Positions 34,805-44,136 of a stretch of 64,000 nucleotides of DNA are shown one piece after another (the stretch's first letter is position 1; every line of letters starts with the position of its first letter). The DNA lies in assembly GCA_019638615.1 (NCBI GenBank), contig JAHBTL010000012.1, forward strand, positions 85,982 to 149,981. Reading direction: 5' to 3'. The position numbers and the translations under genes were made by a program. The stretch is from Chitinophagaceae bacterium (lineage in GTDB: Bacteria > Bacteroidota > Bacteroidia > Chitinophagales > Chitinophagaceae). Below the pieces are notes generated by a model, which saw only the letters and a program-made list of their open reading frames with translations, was not told the origin of the DNA and made no database searches.

Positions 34805-35482
34805 ATGCATACAAAAACAGCTTTGCTGCTGGGAGCTACAGGATTGATCGGCAATCACCTGCTGCAATTGTTATTGAAAGATGAGGGGTATACGAAGGTG
34901 ACAGCACTTACGAGGAAACCGTTGGTCATTGCTCATGCCAAACTGGAAACAAGAATAACGGATTTCTCCAACGCGCATAATTATAACACTGCTGTGACGG
35001 AAGGCGATGTGGTTTTTTGTTGTATTGGCACTACCATGAAAAATGTAAAGGGCGATAAACAATTATACAGGCAAATCGATTTCGATATACCTGTGCAAGG
35101 CGCAAAGTTCGCGCTGGAAAAAGGATACAGGCAGTATGTGCTGGTATCTGCCATTGGCGCCCGGGCAACTGCTCCTAATTTTTATCTTTCCCTTAAAGGA
35201 CAAACAGAAGACGCCGTATCTTCTCTTGGATTCCCTGTTGTTCATATTTTCCGGCCGTCTTTGTTGCTGGGCAACAGGAAAGAATCGAGGGCGGGTGAAA
35301 AAGCCGCACAGGTTATCATGCCGCTCCTGTCCTTTCTATTGATGGGACCGCTGGCCCAATACAAGCCTATTTCCGCGGCACAGGTAGCTGAAGCCATGTT
35401 AATAGCCTCCAAAGCGAATAAAAAAGGAACGAACATATATACATACGCGCAAATAAAATCCTTACTAACACAGAACAGTTAA
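34805..35482 (+). CDS. NAD(P)H-binding oxidoreductase (TIP30/HTATIP2-like atypical SDR)
   Basis: 225 residues. Rossmann motif LLLGATGLIGNHLLQLLL, then DVVFCCIGTTMKNVKG and YVLVSAIGARATAPNFYLSLKGQTEDAV, with the Ser/Tyr/Lys arrangement of atypical SDRs. FRPSLLLGNRKESRAGE is typical of the HTATIP2/NmrA branch. No substrate is known. It is followed 11 bases on by a Gfo/Idh/MocA gene, probably the same transcript, and is divergent from murB. Confidence 0.88.
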   Translation: MHTKTALLLGATGLIGNHLLQLLLKDEGYTKVTALTRKPLVIAHAKLETRITDFSNAHNYNTAVTEGDVVFCCIGTTMKNVKGDKQLYRQIDFDIPVQGAKFALEKGYRQYVLVSAIGARATAPNFYLSLKGQTEDAVSSLGFPVVHIFRPSLLLGNRKESRAGEKAAQVIMPLLSFLLMGPLAQYKPISAAQVAEAMLIASKANKKGTNIYTYAQIKSLLTQNS

Positions 35483-35493
35483 TTATAAAGAGT

Positions 35494-36489
35494 ATGAAAA
35501 AAATCAGATGGGGAATTATGGGTTGCGGCAAGATCGCCAGGAAGTTCGCTTCAGACCTCCGGCTGCTGGTGGATGCTGAGCTGCTGGCAGTGGCATCGCG
35601 CGATCAGCAAAATGCGGAAAATTTTGGAAGAGCGTATGGAGCCCGTTTTATTTATGCAAGCTATGATGCATTAATAAACAATGATGAAGTGGATGTGATA
35701 TATGTAGCAACGCCGCACGGGCTGCATTACGATCATGTAATGCAGTGCCTGTCGGGCGGCAAGGCGGTGTTGTGCGAAAAAGCTTTCGCGCTAAACCTGC
35801 GTCAAACCAGCGCTATGATAACCCTGGCAAAAAGCAAGCGTATTTTTTTGATGGAAGCATTGTGGTCAAAATTCATTCCGTCGTTCAGGAAAATGAAAGA
35901 GCTGATAGATGAGAACCGGCTGGGAAGTATTCAGAATGTATTGATCAATTTCGGATTTATTCCACAGCCTCCCGTAGCGCAACGCCTTTTCGATCCCTTG
36001 TTGGGCGGTGGCACATTACTGGATATTGGTATTTACAATGTATTCTACGCGCTGAGCGCATTGGGGAAGCCAGATCATATAGAAGCCTGTATTACTCCCG
36101 CTGCCACCGGCGTAGACGAACAATGCGCGGTTCTTTTTCGTTATAACAACGGCGCTATGGCACAATTGTTTTCTTCGTATACAAGCCACCTGCCTACCGA
36201 AGTCAACATCAGCGGTACCAGGGGAAGAATACGGCTGACACATCGCTTTTATACTCCTGAAGCACTCCTGGAATTTTATCCCGAAAGAATGGACAGCCGG
36301 CAGGTGATAGAAGTGCCCGCCACACAGGGATGGGGCTATCATTATGAAGCAAGTCATGTAAGCGACTGCTTACGGAAAGGGCTGACCGAAAGCCCGGTAA
36401 TGACACATACCGATACATTAGTGCTGATGGAAACGCTGGATACCATCAGGCACAAAAGTGGACTTGTATACCCTGCCGACCAAACATAA
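35494..36489 (+). CDS. Gfo/Idh/MocA-family oxidoreductase
   Basis: 331 residues. Dinucleotide-binding GIMGCGKIARKFASDL, VIYVATPHGLHYDHVMQCL, the catalytic-site motif CEKAFALN (Lys of EKP/EKA) and the C-terminal domain with FDPLLGGGTLLDIGIYN, close to trans-1,2-dihydrobenzene-1,2-diol/xylose dehydrogenase-like members. It acts on a sugar or cyclic diol with NAD(P). Second gene after the atypical SDR; a strong terminator follows. Confidence 0.92.
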   Translation: MKKIRWGIMGCGKIARKFASDLRLLVDAELLAVASRDQQNAENFGRAYGARFIYASYDALINNDEVDVIYVATPHGLHYDHVMQCLSGGKAVLCEKAFALNLRQTSAMITLAKSKRIFLMEALWSKFIPSFRKMKELIDENRLGSIQNVLINFGFIPQPPVAQRLFDPLLGGGTLLDIGIYNVFYALSALGKPDHIEACITPAATGVDEQCAVLFRYNNGAMAQLFSSYTSHLPTEVNISGTRGRIRLTHRFYTPEALLEFYPERMDSRQVIEVPATQGWGYHYEASHVSDCLRKGLTESPVMTHTDTLVLMETLDTIRHKSGLVYPADQT

Positions 36490-36520
36490 AAACCGGCTGC
36501 AAACATTGCAAGCCGGTTTT
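36488..36520. terminator. Bidirectional rho-independent terminator
   Basis: AAAACCGGCT and AGCCGGTTTT flank a GC-containing loop region between the convergent Gfo/Idh/MocA and YceI genes; the A and T runs serve each strand. Confidence 0.88.
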
Positions 36521-36539
36521 CAGGGAATAAAATATACAA

Positions 36540-37178
36540 CTATTTCTTTGCCGTAATGTTCAATGTAAGGTTCACTTCGGGACGAATAAAATTATCGCCC
36601 AGCGATTGCTTGTTATTGAAGTGTATTCCCCACTCGTTCCTGTCAATATTAAAGCTAGCGGTAGCTTTTAATTCAGTATCTGTTACGGCTACCTTAGCAG
36701 GAAAAGTCACATTTTTGGTACTGTCTTTCAGCGTAAGATTGCCGCTTACCTTATGTGTACCGGTGGTATCGTTCTGTAACGCTTCCACGCTGGTTATTTC
36801 AAATTTGGCAGTCGGGTATTTCCCTATATCAAAAAAATCGGGCCCTTTCAGGTGACCTATCAGCTTTTCATTGTCTTTACCTTCCAGATCAAAATCCTGG
36901 ATAGAAGTGATATCAATTACGAAGCTGCCACTGGTTACATTCCCGTTATCTACCGTAAAAGTTCCGCCCGAAAGTTTAAAATCTCCGTTGTGAGCGGCAA
37001 TGGGTTTCGTACCAATCCAGGCTATACGGCTGGAAGTAGTGTCTACTGTGTACGTAGCTCCGTTTCCAACAGCAGCATCCTGCTTTTCTGCGGTTTCGCC
37101 TTTAGCGGCATCAGGCGCCTGCTGGCAGGCAGTTACCAATAACGCAACTGCAGCAAAAGGAATCAATAATTTTTTCAT
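36540..37178 (-). CDS. YceI-family lipoprotein
   Basis: 212 residues. Lipobox LLVTAC (Cys18), a short Glu/Ala/Lys linker, then a YceI barrel: YTVDTTSSRIAWIGTKP, HNGDFKLSGGTF, LKGPDFFDIGKYPTAKFEI, VSGNLTLKDSTKNVTFPAK and FNIDRNEWGIHFNN. A periplasmic isoprenoid- or lipid-binding protein by family. Monocistronic; paralogue of the gene at 26533 but much closer to the classic YceI consensus. Confidence 0.94.
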   Translation of the reverse strand: MKKLLIPFAAVALLVTACQQAPDAAKGETAEKQDAAVGNGATYTVDTTSSRIAWIGTKPIAAHNGDFKLSGGTFTVDNGNVTSGSFVIDITSIQDFDLEGKDNEKLIGHLKGPDFFDIGKYPTAKFEITSVEALQNDTTGTHKVSGNLTLKDSTKNVTFPAKVAVTDTELKATASFNIDRNEWGIHFNNKQSLGDNFIRPEVNLTLNITAKK

Positions 37179-37337
37179 GTGCTATGTTTTAGTGTGAATA
37201 TCATTAGTTGTGCTAATCCGGAATGACCGAAAAAAGACAACCAAAAGTGTGCAAATGTAGAATCAAATATTTAATGTTTAAACATTAAACCTGTTAATTT
37301 TTCCACACTTTTTCCATAGCGCTTTGATAATGAATCA

Positions 37338-38321
37338 TTACCCTTTAGCATATGCTATTTCGGCTGAAAACTTAGGGTCTTTATCAGGAACTTTAAGCTC
37401 CGCTGCCGCCGCGTTGCTGATGCGGATCAGGAGCCCCTCGTTTTCCTTTCCGGGAGGAAGCTCTCCCAGTACTTTTGCAAAAACGGTTCTGTTATTAGTG
37501 GAGTTGGTAATTCTGACAATGGTTCCGGGTGGAATATTGTTCATCAGTGCATAGTACTTGGCATCCTGCCAGCCACTGGTACTTTTAAAAATGGAACCTG
37601 CCCCCATTTCACTACGAAACACGGCGCTTCCACGGGACTGTTGCTGGTATACGCCTTTAAAAAAACCTGTTCCATCAACATCCGTTTTTACAGTTGCGCC
37701 GGAAGAACCCTGTGCTGTATTGACAGGCGCGGATTCAGGAGCTTTGGTGGTGGTTACAGGCTGTTGCGGCGTTTCGCCGGCCGGGGCTTTTGCAACTGCG
37801 GGCGGAGCGCTGCTCACTACCCCCCCTATTTTACTGATGCCGCCTGCCGCCAGGGAAGAAAGTTCTTTTTTTACACGCAGAAACCCTATTACAAGCTGTT
37901 GCCCCGAACTAATATTTTCGGAAGTCAATCCATTCCATTTTTTAAGATTATCGGCGCTTACTTTATTAAAATTCTGCCCGATCCTGAACAATCCTTCTTT
38001 TTCCGTAACCGTATGATACAATGGAACAAATGTTTCGTCTGCCTTTGCAACCCCCTGTTGCGTAAAGTTGCTGACAGTAAGGGGTATTTTTATTACCTGG
38101 TCTATTTCAAGTCCGCTGGAAATCGTTAATCCGTTCAACGGGGCAATTTCTTTGGGGCTGATATTATAGAGTCTTCCAATGCTATAAAGGTTTTCTTTAG
38201 GCGCAACTGTGTGATTTAGATATAGTTTTCCTCCCTCGCTTTGCACATTTAAGTCAGAGGATTGTGCGGCAAGCCTTAATATGAATACAAATAATAATAA
38301 TGTGAACCACAGTTTCTTCAT
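37338..38321 (-). CDS. LysM-domain protein with C-terminal RlpA-like double-psi barrel
   Basis: 327 residues. Signal peptide (KLWFTLLLFVFILRLAAQ), two LysM modules (NHTVAPKENLYSIGRLYNISPKEIAPLNGL and a second from YHTVTEKEGLFRIGQNFN), a Pro/Ala/Thr linker, and a C-terminal domain (GSAVFRSEMGAGS, YALMNNIPPGTIVRITNS, RTVFAKVLGELPP) that looks like a septal-ring RlpA-type double-psi beta barrel. It probably binds peptidoglycan in the periplasm. It lies downstream of the RNA methyltransferase gene, with its own spacer of 68 bases. Confidence 0.85.
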   Translation of the reverse strand: MKKLWFTLLLFVFILRLAAQSSDLNVQSEGGKLYLNHTVAPKENLYSIGRLYNISPKEIAPLNGLTISSGLEIDQVIKIPLTVSNFTQQGVAKADETFVPLYHTVTEKEGLFRIGQNFNKVSADNLKKWNGLTSENISSGQQLVIGFLRVKKELSSLAAGGISKIGGVVSSAPPAVAKAPAGETPQQPVTTTKAPESAPVNTAQGSSGATVKTDVDGTGFFKGVYQQQSRGSAVFRSEMGAGSIFKSTSGWQDAKYYALMNNIPPGTIVRITNSTNNRTVFAKVLGELPPGKENEGLLIRISNAAAAELKVPDKDPKFSAEIAYAKG

Positions 38322-38389
38322 CAGATATTATTTATTGTCAGCACCTACGAAAATAGTAAAAATTACCGATTGGATATATAACGTGAAAA

Positions 38390-39787
38390 TCAATGTTTTA
38401 ATATCCGGAAACGCTGTGGATAATAGTTATTTATCCTGTTTGGCAAAACCTTTACCCAACCTAAACAAAAACCATTATAAACAACCGCGGCCCAGCCTTT
38501 TACAGCAGCGTTTCCTTCCATTTCCTGTTTGCGCAGGTATTGAAGAGCAATATCCAGATCTACCGTAAACTGATTCACATTGCTGGAAATCAACCTGCTG
38601 AGCAAAAGCTCATGATCCGGGATAAGCTCGTTCCTGATCATCTTTCCTATCCTGATCCCCGCTTTTTTAACATACAGCATCTGCATTAATACCGCTATGT
38701 CCTTTCCCCGGTTCCTGTCAAACGCCAGTATCTCCTCTTCTAACAATACATAGTCGTATTTAGCTGCATCCACGATCCATTCTTCCAGTATTTTTTGCCC
38801 ATGGCTGCCCACATTTAACAATTTCTTTCCTTTTTCCGGCGCCGTGGATGCCGTGCCCAGCTTTTCAACACAGGCCATAAACAAGCCTTCTCCTTCTACC
38901 CGATCGGGGTAAAACCGGTATCCCGGGCAGCCCGAGACAGACCTCGTTTCAATGATCCCCCACTGCTCTTCCTTCATTATCCTTTTGCTTTCCACCTGAA
39001 ATTTCCCGTTCATCCAGTCGAGTATATCTTCATTTTCCTCTTTTGAATAAGAGCAGGTCGAGTAGATCAACAATCCATTTTCCTTGAGACAGGGCCAAAC
39101 GTCTTCGAGTATGCGCCGCTGCCGCTTAGCGCAATGATCAACATGCTGCAACGACCACTCTCCTATCGCCTTCTCATCTTTCCTGAACATGCCGCTACCG
39201 CTGCAGGGAGCATCTACCACTATCACATCAAAAAAGCCCGGCAACCTCTTAAAATCTGCGGCATCGTTACTGGTCACTACCACGTTTTCATTGCCCCATT
39301 TAATAATATTTTCTATTAAAATGCCTGCGCGTGCTTTAATTACCTCATTACACACTACAAGTCCCTTGGGAAAAAGCGATGAAAGATGTGTGGACTTTCC
39401 GCCGGGAGCGGCACAGAGATCCAACACGCGGTATGCTTCACTGTTATGTAAAGGCAACACTTTTTTTACAACCTGTTCCAGGAACATAGAAGAAGCCTCC
39501 TGCACGTAATACGCTCCGGCATGAAACAACGGGTCAAGCGTAAAGGAAGGGCGTTGTGATAAATAATAGCCTGTTGAGCACCAGGGTACCGGAGACAAGG
39601 GTGCTTGCTTACCCAACTCAGCAAGTACCGTGTTTACCGCCCCGTCATCCGCAGCCATATTTTTTTTACCCGGATTGAGCCTTACGGATGTGATTTGTCC
39701 GCCTGCCTCATGTACTTTCACAAAAGACTCTTCTGAAAATCCCTGTAGGTCTTGTAACGATTGTAATAATTCAACAGGAAGCTGCAA
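38390..39787 (-). CDS. RNA (cytosine-C5)-methyltransferase, NOL1/NOP2/Sun (RsmF-like)
   Basis: About 465 residues. SAM-binding VLDLCAAPGGKSTHLSSLFP, the first catalytic Cys in VVDAPCSGSGMFRKD and the nucleophile Cys in IYSTCSYSKEENE identify an m5C rRNA/tRNA methyltransferase; the C-terminal third is the RsmF-type RNA-binding/PUA-like extension. There is no ATG near the N-terminus. The frame has TTG codons at 39808, 39796 and 39787; 39787 is chosen because a TAnnTTTG element (39813-39806) overlaps the first and homologues begin near LPxELLQ. The exact start is uncertain. Confidence 0.92.
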   Translation of the reverse strand: MQLPVELLQSLQDLQGFSEESFVKVHEAGGQITSVRLNPGKKNMAADDGAVNTVLAELGKQAPLSPVPWCSTGYYLSQRPSFTLDPLFHAGAYYVQEASSMFLEQVVKKVLPLHNSEAYRVLDLCAAPGGKSTHLSSLFPKGLVVCNEVIKARAGILIENIIKWGNENVVVTSNDAADFKRLPGFFDVIVVDAPCSGSGMFRKDEKAIGEWSLQHVDHCAKRQRRILEDVWPCLKENGLLIYSTCSYSKEENEDILDWMNGKFQVESKRIMKEEQWGIIETRSVSGCPGYRFYPDRVEGEGLFMACVEKLGTASTAPEKGKKLLNVGSHGQKILEEWIVDAAKYDYVLLEEEILAFDRNRGKDIAVLMQMLYVKKAGIRIGKMIRNELIPDHELLLSRLISSNVNQFTVDLDIALQYLRKQEMEGNAAVKGWAAVVYNGFCLGWVKVLPNRINNYYPQRFRILKH

Positions 39788-39837
39788 ATTTTTCAATTTA
39801 AATCGCAAATATAATTCACGACGCCAGCTTTCTGTAT

Positions 39838-40635
39838 TTAAAACCTTATCACAAAATCCTGCTTTACTTTAAAGTCGGGGTTAAAAAATACGATACCGAT
39901 AAAAAACAGGTCAATACTACAGGTAACCGCAGGATGCACAATGATTTTTTTCCATGCAGCTTCCATGCCCCTGCTCCAGTGAATATCATCGAACACCAGA
40001 ATGGTGCCCCGATGCGTATATGGCAGCAGCCACTTAAAATACCTCACAACAGGCTCTTCGCGGTGATTGCCATCTATAAAAACAAAATCCACCTTTGATT
40101 TTTCCCGGAGGAAAGGCTGCAAGCTGATATCAAAATTACCCTGTACCTGCTGAATATTGGCAATGCCGAGTTGTTGAAATATTTTTTGAGACAGCTCAGC
40201 CACTGCTGGTGCACCTTCAAAAGTGTAGACCGGGATAGTGGGATTGGCCATGGCAAGGTAAGCTGTAGTAATGCCCAGGGAAGTGCCCAGTTCAATAATA
40301 CCGGCCGGCTGAAAATAATTCACCATCCTGAAAAGCAGCCGCGCGTATTTCGGCGATTTAAGCGACCACTTCGCTATATCTTTTACCCGGCGCTGATTAG
40401 ATGATGTCATTGTTGAACCGGCGCCGAAATCTTCTACTGTTATGGTTGATTCATCTATCAGCAACAATTCCCGCTGCGTTTCTATTGTACTGAATGAATA
40501 AAAATGGCGCGTGTCGTTCAATACCCCGCTCACAAAATCAAATACAAAGGGGGAATGTATACCGTGTCCTTTGCCATTAGCAGCAGTAAGATAATACTTA
40601 AGATATTTGAACGCGAGACGTGGTTTACTGTACAT
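39838..40635 (-). CDS. Class I SAM-dependent methyltransferase
   Basis: 265 residues. The Rossmann-like SAM domain shows IIELGTSLGITTAYLAMAN, VYTFEGAPAVAELSQKIF, KVDFVFIDGNHREEPVVRYFKWLLPY and GTILVFDDIHWSRGMEAAW, the pattern of the O-methyltransferase (methyltransferase_24) group. KGHGIHSPFVFDFV near the N-terminus is a conserved Bacteroidota feature. No substrate is evident. It lies between folA and the RNA methyltransferase in a minus-strand run. Confidence 0.88.
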   Translation of the reverse strand: MYSKPRLAFKYLKYYLTAANGKGHGIHSPFVFDFVSGVLNDTRHFYSFSTIETQRELLLIDESTITVEDFGAGSTMTSSNQRRVKDIAKWSLKSPKYARLLFRMVNYFQPAGIIELGTSLGITTAYLAMANPTIPVYTFEGAPAVAELSQKIFQQLGIANIQQVQGNFDISLQPFLREKSKVDFVFIDGNHREEPVVRYFKWLLPYTHRGTILVFDDIHWSRGMEAAWKKIIVHPAVTCSIDLFFIGIVFFNPDFKVKQDFVIRF

Positions 40636-40653
40636 GTTACAAAGGAAGAAAAA

Positions 40654-41157
40654 TTATTTCTTTCTGACCCATGTCTGGAATGAGTAAGCATATGCGTGTT
40701 TATCGTCGGCCGGGAAATCCAGTTGATACACTTTCTCCCACTGGTTTTCATCAAACGCCGGAAAGAAAGCGTCGCCATCCAATACCGCGTGCACCCGGGT
40801 AATATAAATTTTATCGGCCATGGGCAGGTACGCATCATAAATCTGCCCGCCACCGGCTATAAAAACTTCTCTGCAATCGGTGCTCTCCGCTTTTTTCAAT
40901 GCTTCCTTTATGGAGCTCACTACCCACACATCGTTCCGGTTAATGCCATGCTCCTGCTGACGCGAGATCACGATATTGTACCGTCCGGGTAAAGGCTCGC
41001 CCGACATTGCCAGGAATGTTTTCCTGCCCATGATCACCGGCATTCCCCAGGTAGTGTTCTTAAAAAATTTGAAATCATTGGGCAGGTACCATAACATTTG
41101 ATTGTTTTTACCGATAGCATTGTTTTCCGCGGCGGCTACTATAAGCGAAATGATCAT
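40654..41157 (-). CDS. folA: Dihydrofolate reductase
   Basis: Reduces dihydrofolate to tetrahydrofolate with NADPH. 167 residues from the ATG at 41157; a longer open frame upstream is not family-like. Motifs: LIVAAAENNAIGKNNQMLWYLPNDFKFFK (substrate Asp of PND), GMPVIMGRKTFLAM, VFIAGGGQIYDAYLP and the C-terminal YSFQTWVRK. It is preceded by thyA on the same strand, the usual thymidylate cycle pair. Confidence 0.96.
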   Translation of the reverse strand: MIISLIVAAAENNAIGKNNQMLWYLPNDFKFFKNTTWGMPVIMGRKTFLAMSGEPLPGRYNIVISRQQEHGINRNDVWVVSSIKEALKKAESTDCREVFIAGGGQIYDAYLPMADKIYITRVHAVLDGDAFFPAFDENQWEKVYQLDFPADDKHAYAYSFQTWVRKK

Positions 41158-41227
41158 AAGCGTAATTTCTGAGGTATACAATTCAATACACAAGCATCCA
41201 AACACACAACAATCAAAGAACCGCCTG

Positions 41228-42040
41228 TTATACCGCTACCGGCGCTTTAATAGATGGATGCGACTGGTAGTGTTCCAGCCTGAAGTCTGCAAACGTAAAA
41301 TCAAAAATGTTCTTTACGTCGGGGTTCAGCCTCATTACAGGCGGATCGAACGGCGTGCGCGATAATTGCTCATGCGCCTGCTCTATATGATTGTTGTACA
41401 GGTGCACGTCTCCAAAGCTATGAATGAACTCACCGGGCTCCAGGTCGCAAACCTGCGCTACCATCAGGGTAAGCAACGCATAGGAAGCAATATTGAAAGG
41501 TACACCTAAAAAAACATCCGCCGAACGTTGGTACAACTGGCAGGAAAGCGCAGGCTTGCTGCCGCCCCTTGGTATGGCTACATAAAACTGGAACATATTA
41601 TGGCAGGGCATCAGGGCCATTTTAGGCAGATCAGCCACATTCCAGGCGCTTACGATCAGCCTGCGGCTATCAGGATTTTTTTTGATCTGGCTGATAAGAT
41701 CCGTTATCTGGTCGATCGTTTCACCTCCTGCTCCCTGCCAGCTACGCCATTGCTTGCCATATACCGGTCCCAGGTCGCCTTCACTGTTTGCCCACTCATC
41801 CCATATACTTACGCCATGCTCTTTAAGGTAATGAATATTGGTATCACCTTTCAAAAACCAAAGCAACTCGTAGATAATGCTTTTAAGATGCAGCTTTTTG
41901 GTAGTAACCAGCGGAAATCCCTTATCCAGGTCAAAGCGCATCTGGTAACCAAAACAACTGATAGTGCCTGTGCCGGTACGATCATGCTTTTGTACACCGC
42001 TATCCAAAACATGCCGGAGCAATTGAAGGTATTGTTGCAT
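41228..42040 (-). CDS. thyA: Thymidylate synthase
   Basis: Makes dTMP from dUMP and methylenetetrahydrofolate. 270 residues. Signature segments: [47 protein letters not shown], active-site Cys in [41 protein letters not shown] and [14 protein letters not shown]. The enzyme produces dihydrofolate, recycled by the downstream folA product. Confidence 0.97.
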   Translation of the reverse strand: MQQYLQLLRHVLDSGVQKHDRTGTGTISCFGYQMRFDLDKGFPLVTTKKLHLKSIIYELLWFLKGDTNIHYLKEHGVSIWDEWANSEGDLGPVYGKQWRSWQGAGGETIDQITDLISQIKKNPDSRRLIVSAWNVADLPKMALMPCHNMFQFYVAIPRGGSKPALSCQLYQRSADVFLGVPFNIASYALLTLMVAQVCDLEPGEFIHSFGDVHLYNNHIEQAHEQLSRTPFDPPVMRLNPDVKNIFDFTFADFRLEHYQSHPSIKAPVAV

Positions 42041-42209
42041 GGGTGCAAGTTAATAAAAAGGGGGAAGGTAAAAGGAGAATGCGGGAACAGTCAATAATAT
42101 GGCTTTAAAATGTGGATTGAACGTGAATATTTTGTAAAGTTGCAGATATTTAACAGCCTTGCCTGTATAATAAATATTTGCATACTTTTAAACGGCATTT
42201 TTCCACATC

Positions 42210-42989
42210 ATGAAATATCTACTTTTTGTATGCCTGTTTTGCGCTTTGAACGCCACCGCTCAAACCAGGCTGAAAATCCTTACGTATAATATTTTTCACG
42301 GAGAAAATCCTTACAAAAAAGGGCAACCGAACTTAGACGATATTGCCAGACTAATCAACGAGGTAAAGCCCGACCTGGTAGCTTTCCAGGAAGTAGACAG
42401 CACCACAGGAAGACTGGCAGGCATATACAAAAATCGTATCAACTGGGTACAGGAGCTGGGCAAGAAAACAAAAATGCATGGCTACTTCGGAAAGGCTATG
42501 GACTATGACGGAGGTGGTTATGGCGAAGGAATATTGACCAGGAAACCCGTTAAACCTGTAGTTACCATACTACCGAATCCCTCGGGCGGCGAGCCCCGTT
42601 CACTCATTTATGCGGAGTACCCGTTAGGCACAGGCAAAAAGGTATTTTTTGGAGGCACCCATCTTTGTCACCAGTACCTGCCTAATAAAATAGCACAGGT
42701 GGAAAAGATCAATCAGATACTTTCGCAGAAAACGGATCCTGTGATCATATGCGGCGATTTTAACTTCATGCCCGGGGAGGAACCTTATAAATTAATGGAA
42801 ACACACTGGCTGGATGCCGCGGAAAAGAAAGGTGAACCCGCATTTACATTTTCTGCAGATAATCCTGAAATAAGGATCGACTATATATGGCTGAATAAAA
42901 CCGCACGCTGGCGGGTGACCGATATGCAGGTATTGCCTTATGAATATTCAGATCATAAACCCGTATTGGCCATCATAGAAATTCAATAA
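42210..42989 (+). CDS. Secreted endonuclease/exonuclease/phosphatase-family protein
   Basis: 259 residues with a signal peptide (KYLLFVCLFCALNATAQ). The EEP fold shows RLKILTYNIFHGENP, DLVAFQEVDSTTGR (catalytic Glu), HLCHQYLPN, IICGDFNFMPGEEP and YEYSDHKPVLAII (terminal SDH). It likely hydrolyses phosphodiesters or phosphomonoesters outside the cytoplasm. It is 2 bases from the next gene, a phosphodiesterase lipoprotein, and both may scavenge phosphate or polar head groups. Confidence 0.92.
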   Translation: MKYLLFVCLFCALNATAQTRLKILTYNIFHGENPYKKGQPNLDDIARLINEVKPDLVAFQEVDSTTGRLAGIYKNRINWVQELGKKTKMHGYFGKAMDYDGGGYGEGILTRKPVKPVVTILPNPSGGEPRSLIYAEYPLGTGKKVFFGGTHLCHQYLPNKIAQVEKINQILSQKTDPVIICGDFNFMPGEEPYKLMETHWLDAAEKKGEPAFTFSADNPEIRIDYIWLNKTARWRVTDMQVLPYEYSDHKPVLAIIEIQ

Positions 42990-42991
42990 AG

Positions 42992-43792
42992 ATGAAAATA
43001 TATTTTTGGTTACCGGCAGCCGCCCTGCTGATTACATTCGCTGACGGTTGTTCCGGTTCGAAACATGTAAAGCCTTCCGCTATGTCTTTTGCTCCCAATG
43101 TAGTAGTAGCGCACCGCGGCGCATGGAAGAAAAACAATCTCCCGGAAAATTCAATTGCGTCTTTGCAGGAAGCCATCCGTTTGGGTTGTACCGGGTCGGA
43201 ATTTGACGTGCACATGACTATTGATGATTCGCTGGTGGTTAACCACGACGCTCATTACGCAGGCAAAGTAATAGACCAAAGCACTTACGCTGAACTGGCA
43301 AAACATAAGCTCTCCAACGGTGAAACCATCCCTACGTTGCGCGCATACCTGCTTGCCGGTATGAAGCAAACAAAAACTGCGTTGGTGCTGGAAATTAAGC
43401 CCGCATTTTCAAACAAAGAAAGAGGCGCTTATATAGCCGAAAAAGCGGTACAACTGGTAAGAGCATTAAAGGCTGAACCCTGGATGATGTACATCAGCTT
43501 TGATTACAACATTGTAAAAAAAGTATCAGATCTGGAGCCCAAAGCCAGGGTAGCTTATTTAAACGGTGAAAAATCGCCCGTTGACATTAAAAACGACGGT
43601 GTTTGGGGCATAGATTACCACATGGATGTTTTTAAAAAGAATGAAAGCTGGATCGCTGATGCTAAAAAAGAAAAAGTAAACCTGAATGTATGGACCGTTA
43701 ATAAGGAAGAAGACCTGAAATGGTTCATTGAAAAGAAATTTGATTACATCACTACCAATGAACCGGAGCTGCTGTTTGAGCTTATTAAATAA
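42992..43792 (+). CDS. Glycerophosphodiester phosphodiesterase lipoprotein
   Basis: 266 residues. Lipoprotein leader (lipobox ADGC, Cys20). GDPD TIM barrel: VVAHRGAWKKNNLPENSIAS (catalytic His and Glu-Asn), GSEFDVHMTIDDSLVVNHD (metal ligands and second His), LVLEIKP, LNVWTVNKEEDL and DYITTNEP. Releases glycerol-3-phosphate from glycerophosphodiesters in the periplasm. Co-transcribed with the preceding EEP gene; the tRNA-Leu gene begins 46 bases downstream. Confidence 0.94.
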   Translation: MKIYFWLPAAALLITFADGCSGSKHVKPSAMSFAPNVVVAHRGAWKKNNLPENSIASLQEAIRLGCTGSEFDVHMTIDDSLVVNHDAHYAGKVIDQSTYAELAKHKLSNGETIPTLRAYLLAGMKQTKTALVLEIKPAFSNKERGAYIAEKAVQLVRALKAEPWMMYISFDYNIVKKVSDLEPKARVAYLNGEKSPVDIKNDGVWGIDYHMDVFKKNESWIADAKKEKVNLNVWTVNKEEDLKWFIEKKFDYITTNEPELLFELIK

Positions 43793-43838
43793 ACAGCATT
43801 ACATTTAATAGCGTTCGCCTTGCCGGAAGTTATGCAAA

Positions 43839-43924
43839 ACCGGGTTGCTGAAATTGGTAGACACGCTACTTTGAGGTGGTAGTGCTGGCAACACGGCGTG
43901 CTGGTTCGAATCCAGTACCGGGCA
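43839..43924 (+). tRNA. tRNA-Leu (anticodon GAG)
   Basis: 86 bases. Class II tRNA with D-loop AAATTGGTAGA, anticodon arm CTACT-TTGAGGT-GGTAG (anticodon GAG), a long variable arm whose ends pair (TGCTG/CGGCG), T-arm GCTGG-TTCGAAT-CCAGT and discriminator A. CCA is not encoded, as usual in Bacteroidota. The acceptor arms (ACCGGGT and ACCGGGC) pair imperfectly: positions 1-72 (A-C) and 4-69 (G-G) do not match, and 10-25 is C-C. The core is well preserved, but functionality should not be assumed. A strong terminator follows. Confidence 0.85.
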
Positions 43925-43954
43925 TATTGAATGGGTTGTAGTCTCGGGCACAAG

Positions 43955-43985
43955 GCCTTTCTGACGAAGTCGGAGAGGCTTTTTT
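43955..43985 (+). terminator. Rho-independent terminator after tRNA-Leu
   Basis: An 11-bp stem (three G-U pairs) from GCCTTTCTGAC (43955-43965) and GTCGGAGAGGC (43969-43979), GAA loop, followed by six T. Confidence 0.92.
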
Positions 43986-44136
43986 GTTTGCAACTTGAAG
44001 ACAGGTTATTGTGAGCGAAAAGATAAAAAAACCTTGATGAAAGCGTAGAAAGACTTTAATTAAGTTCCTTGTGAGTGCAAATGATTATTTCAAATGATAT
44101 AAAGCTGATTCCTTTAAAATGAGGATTATTTTCTGA

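Noticed and set aside
43744-43993. Minus-strand open frames over the tRNA region (containing LDSNQHAVLPALPP)
   Set aside because: This is the usual antisense translation of a tRNA-Leu gene and has no independent support.
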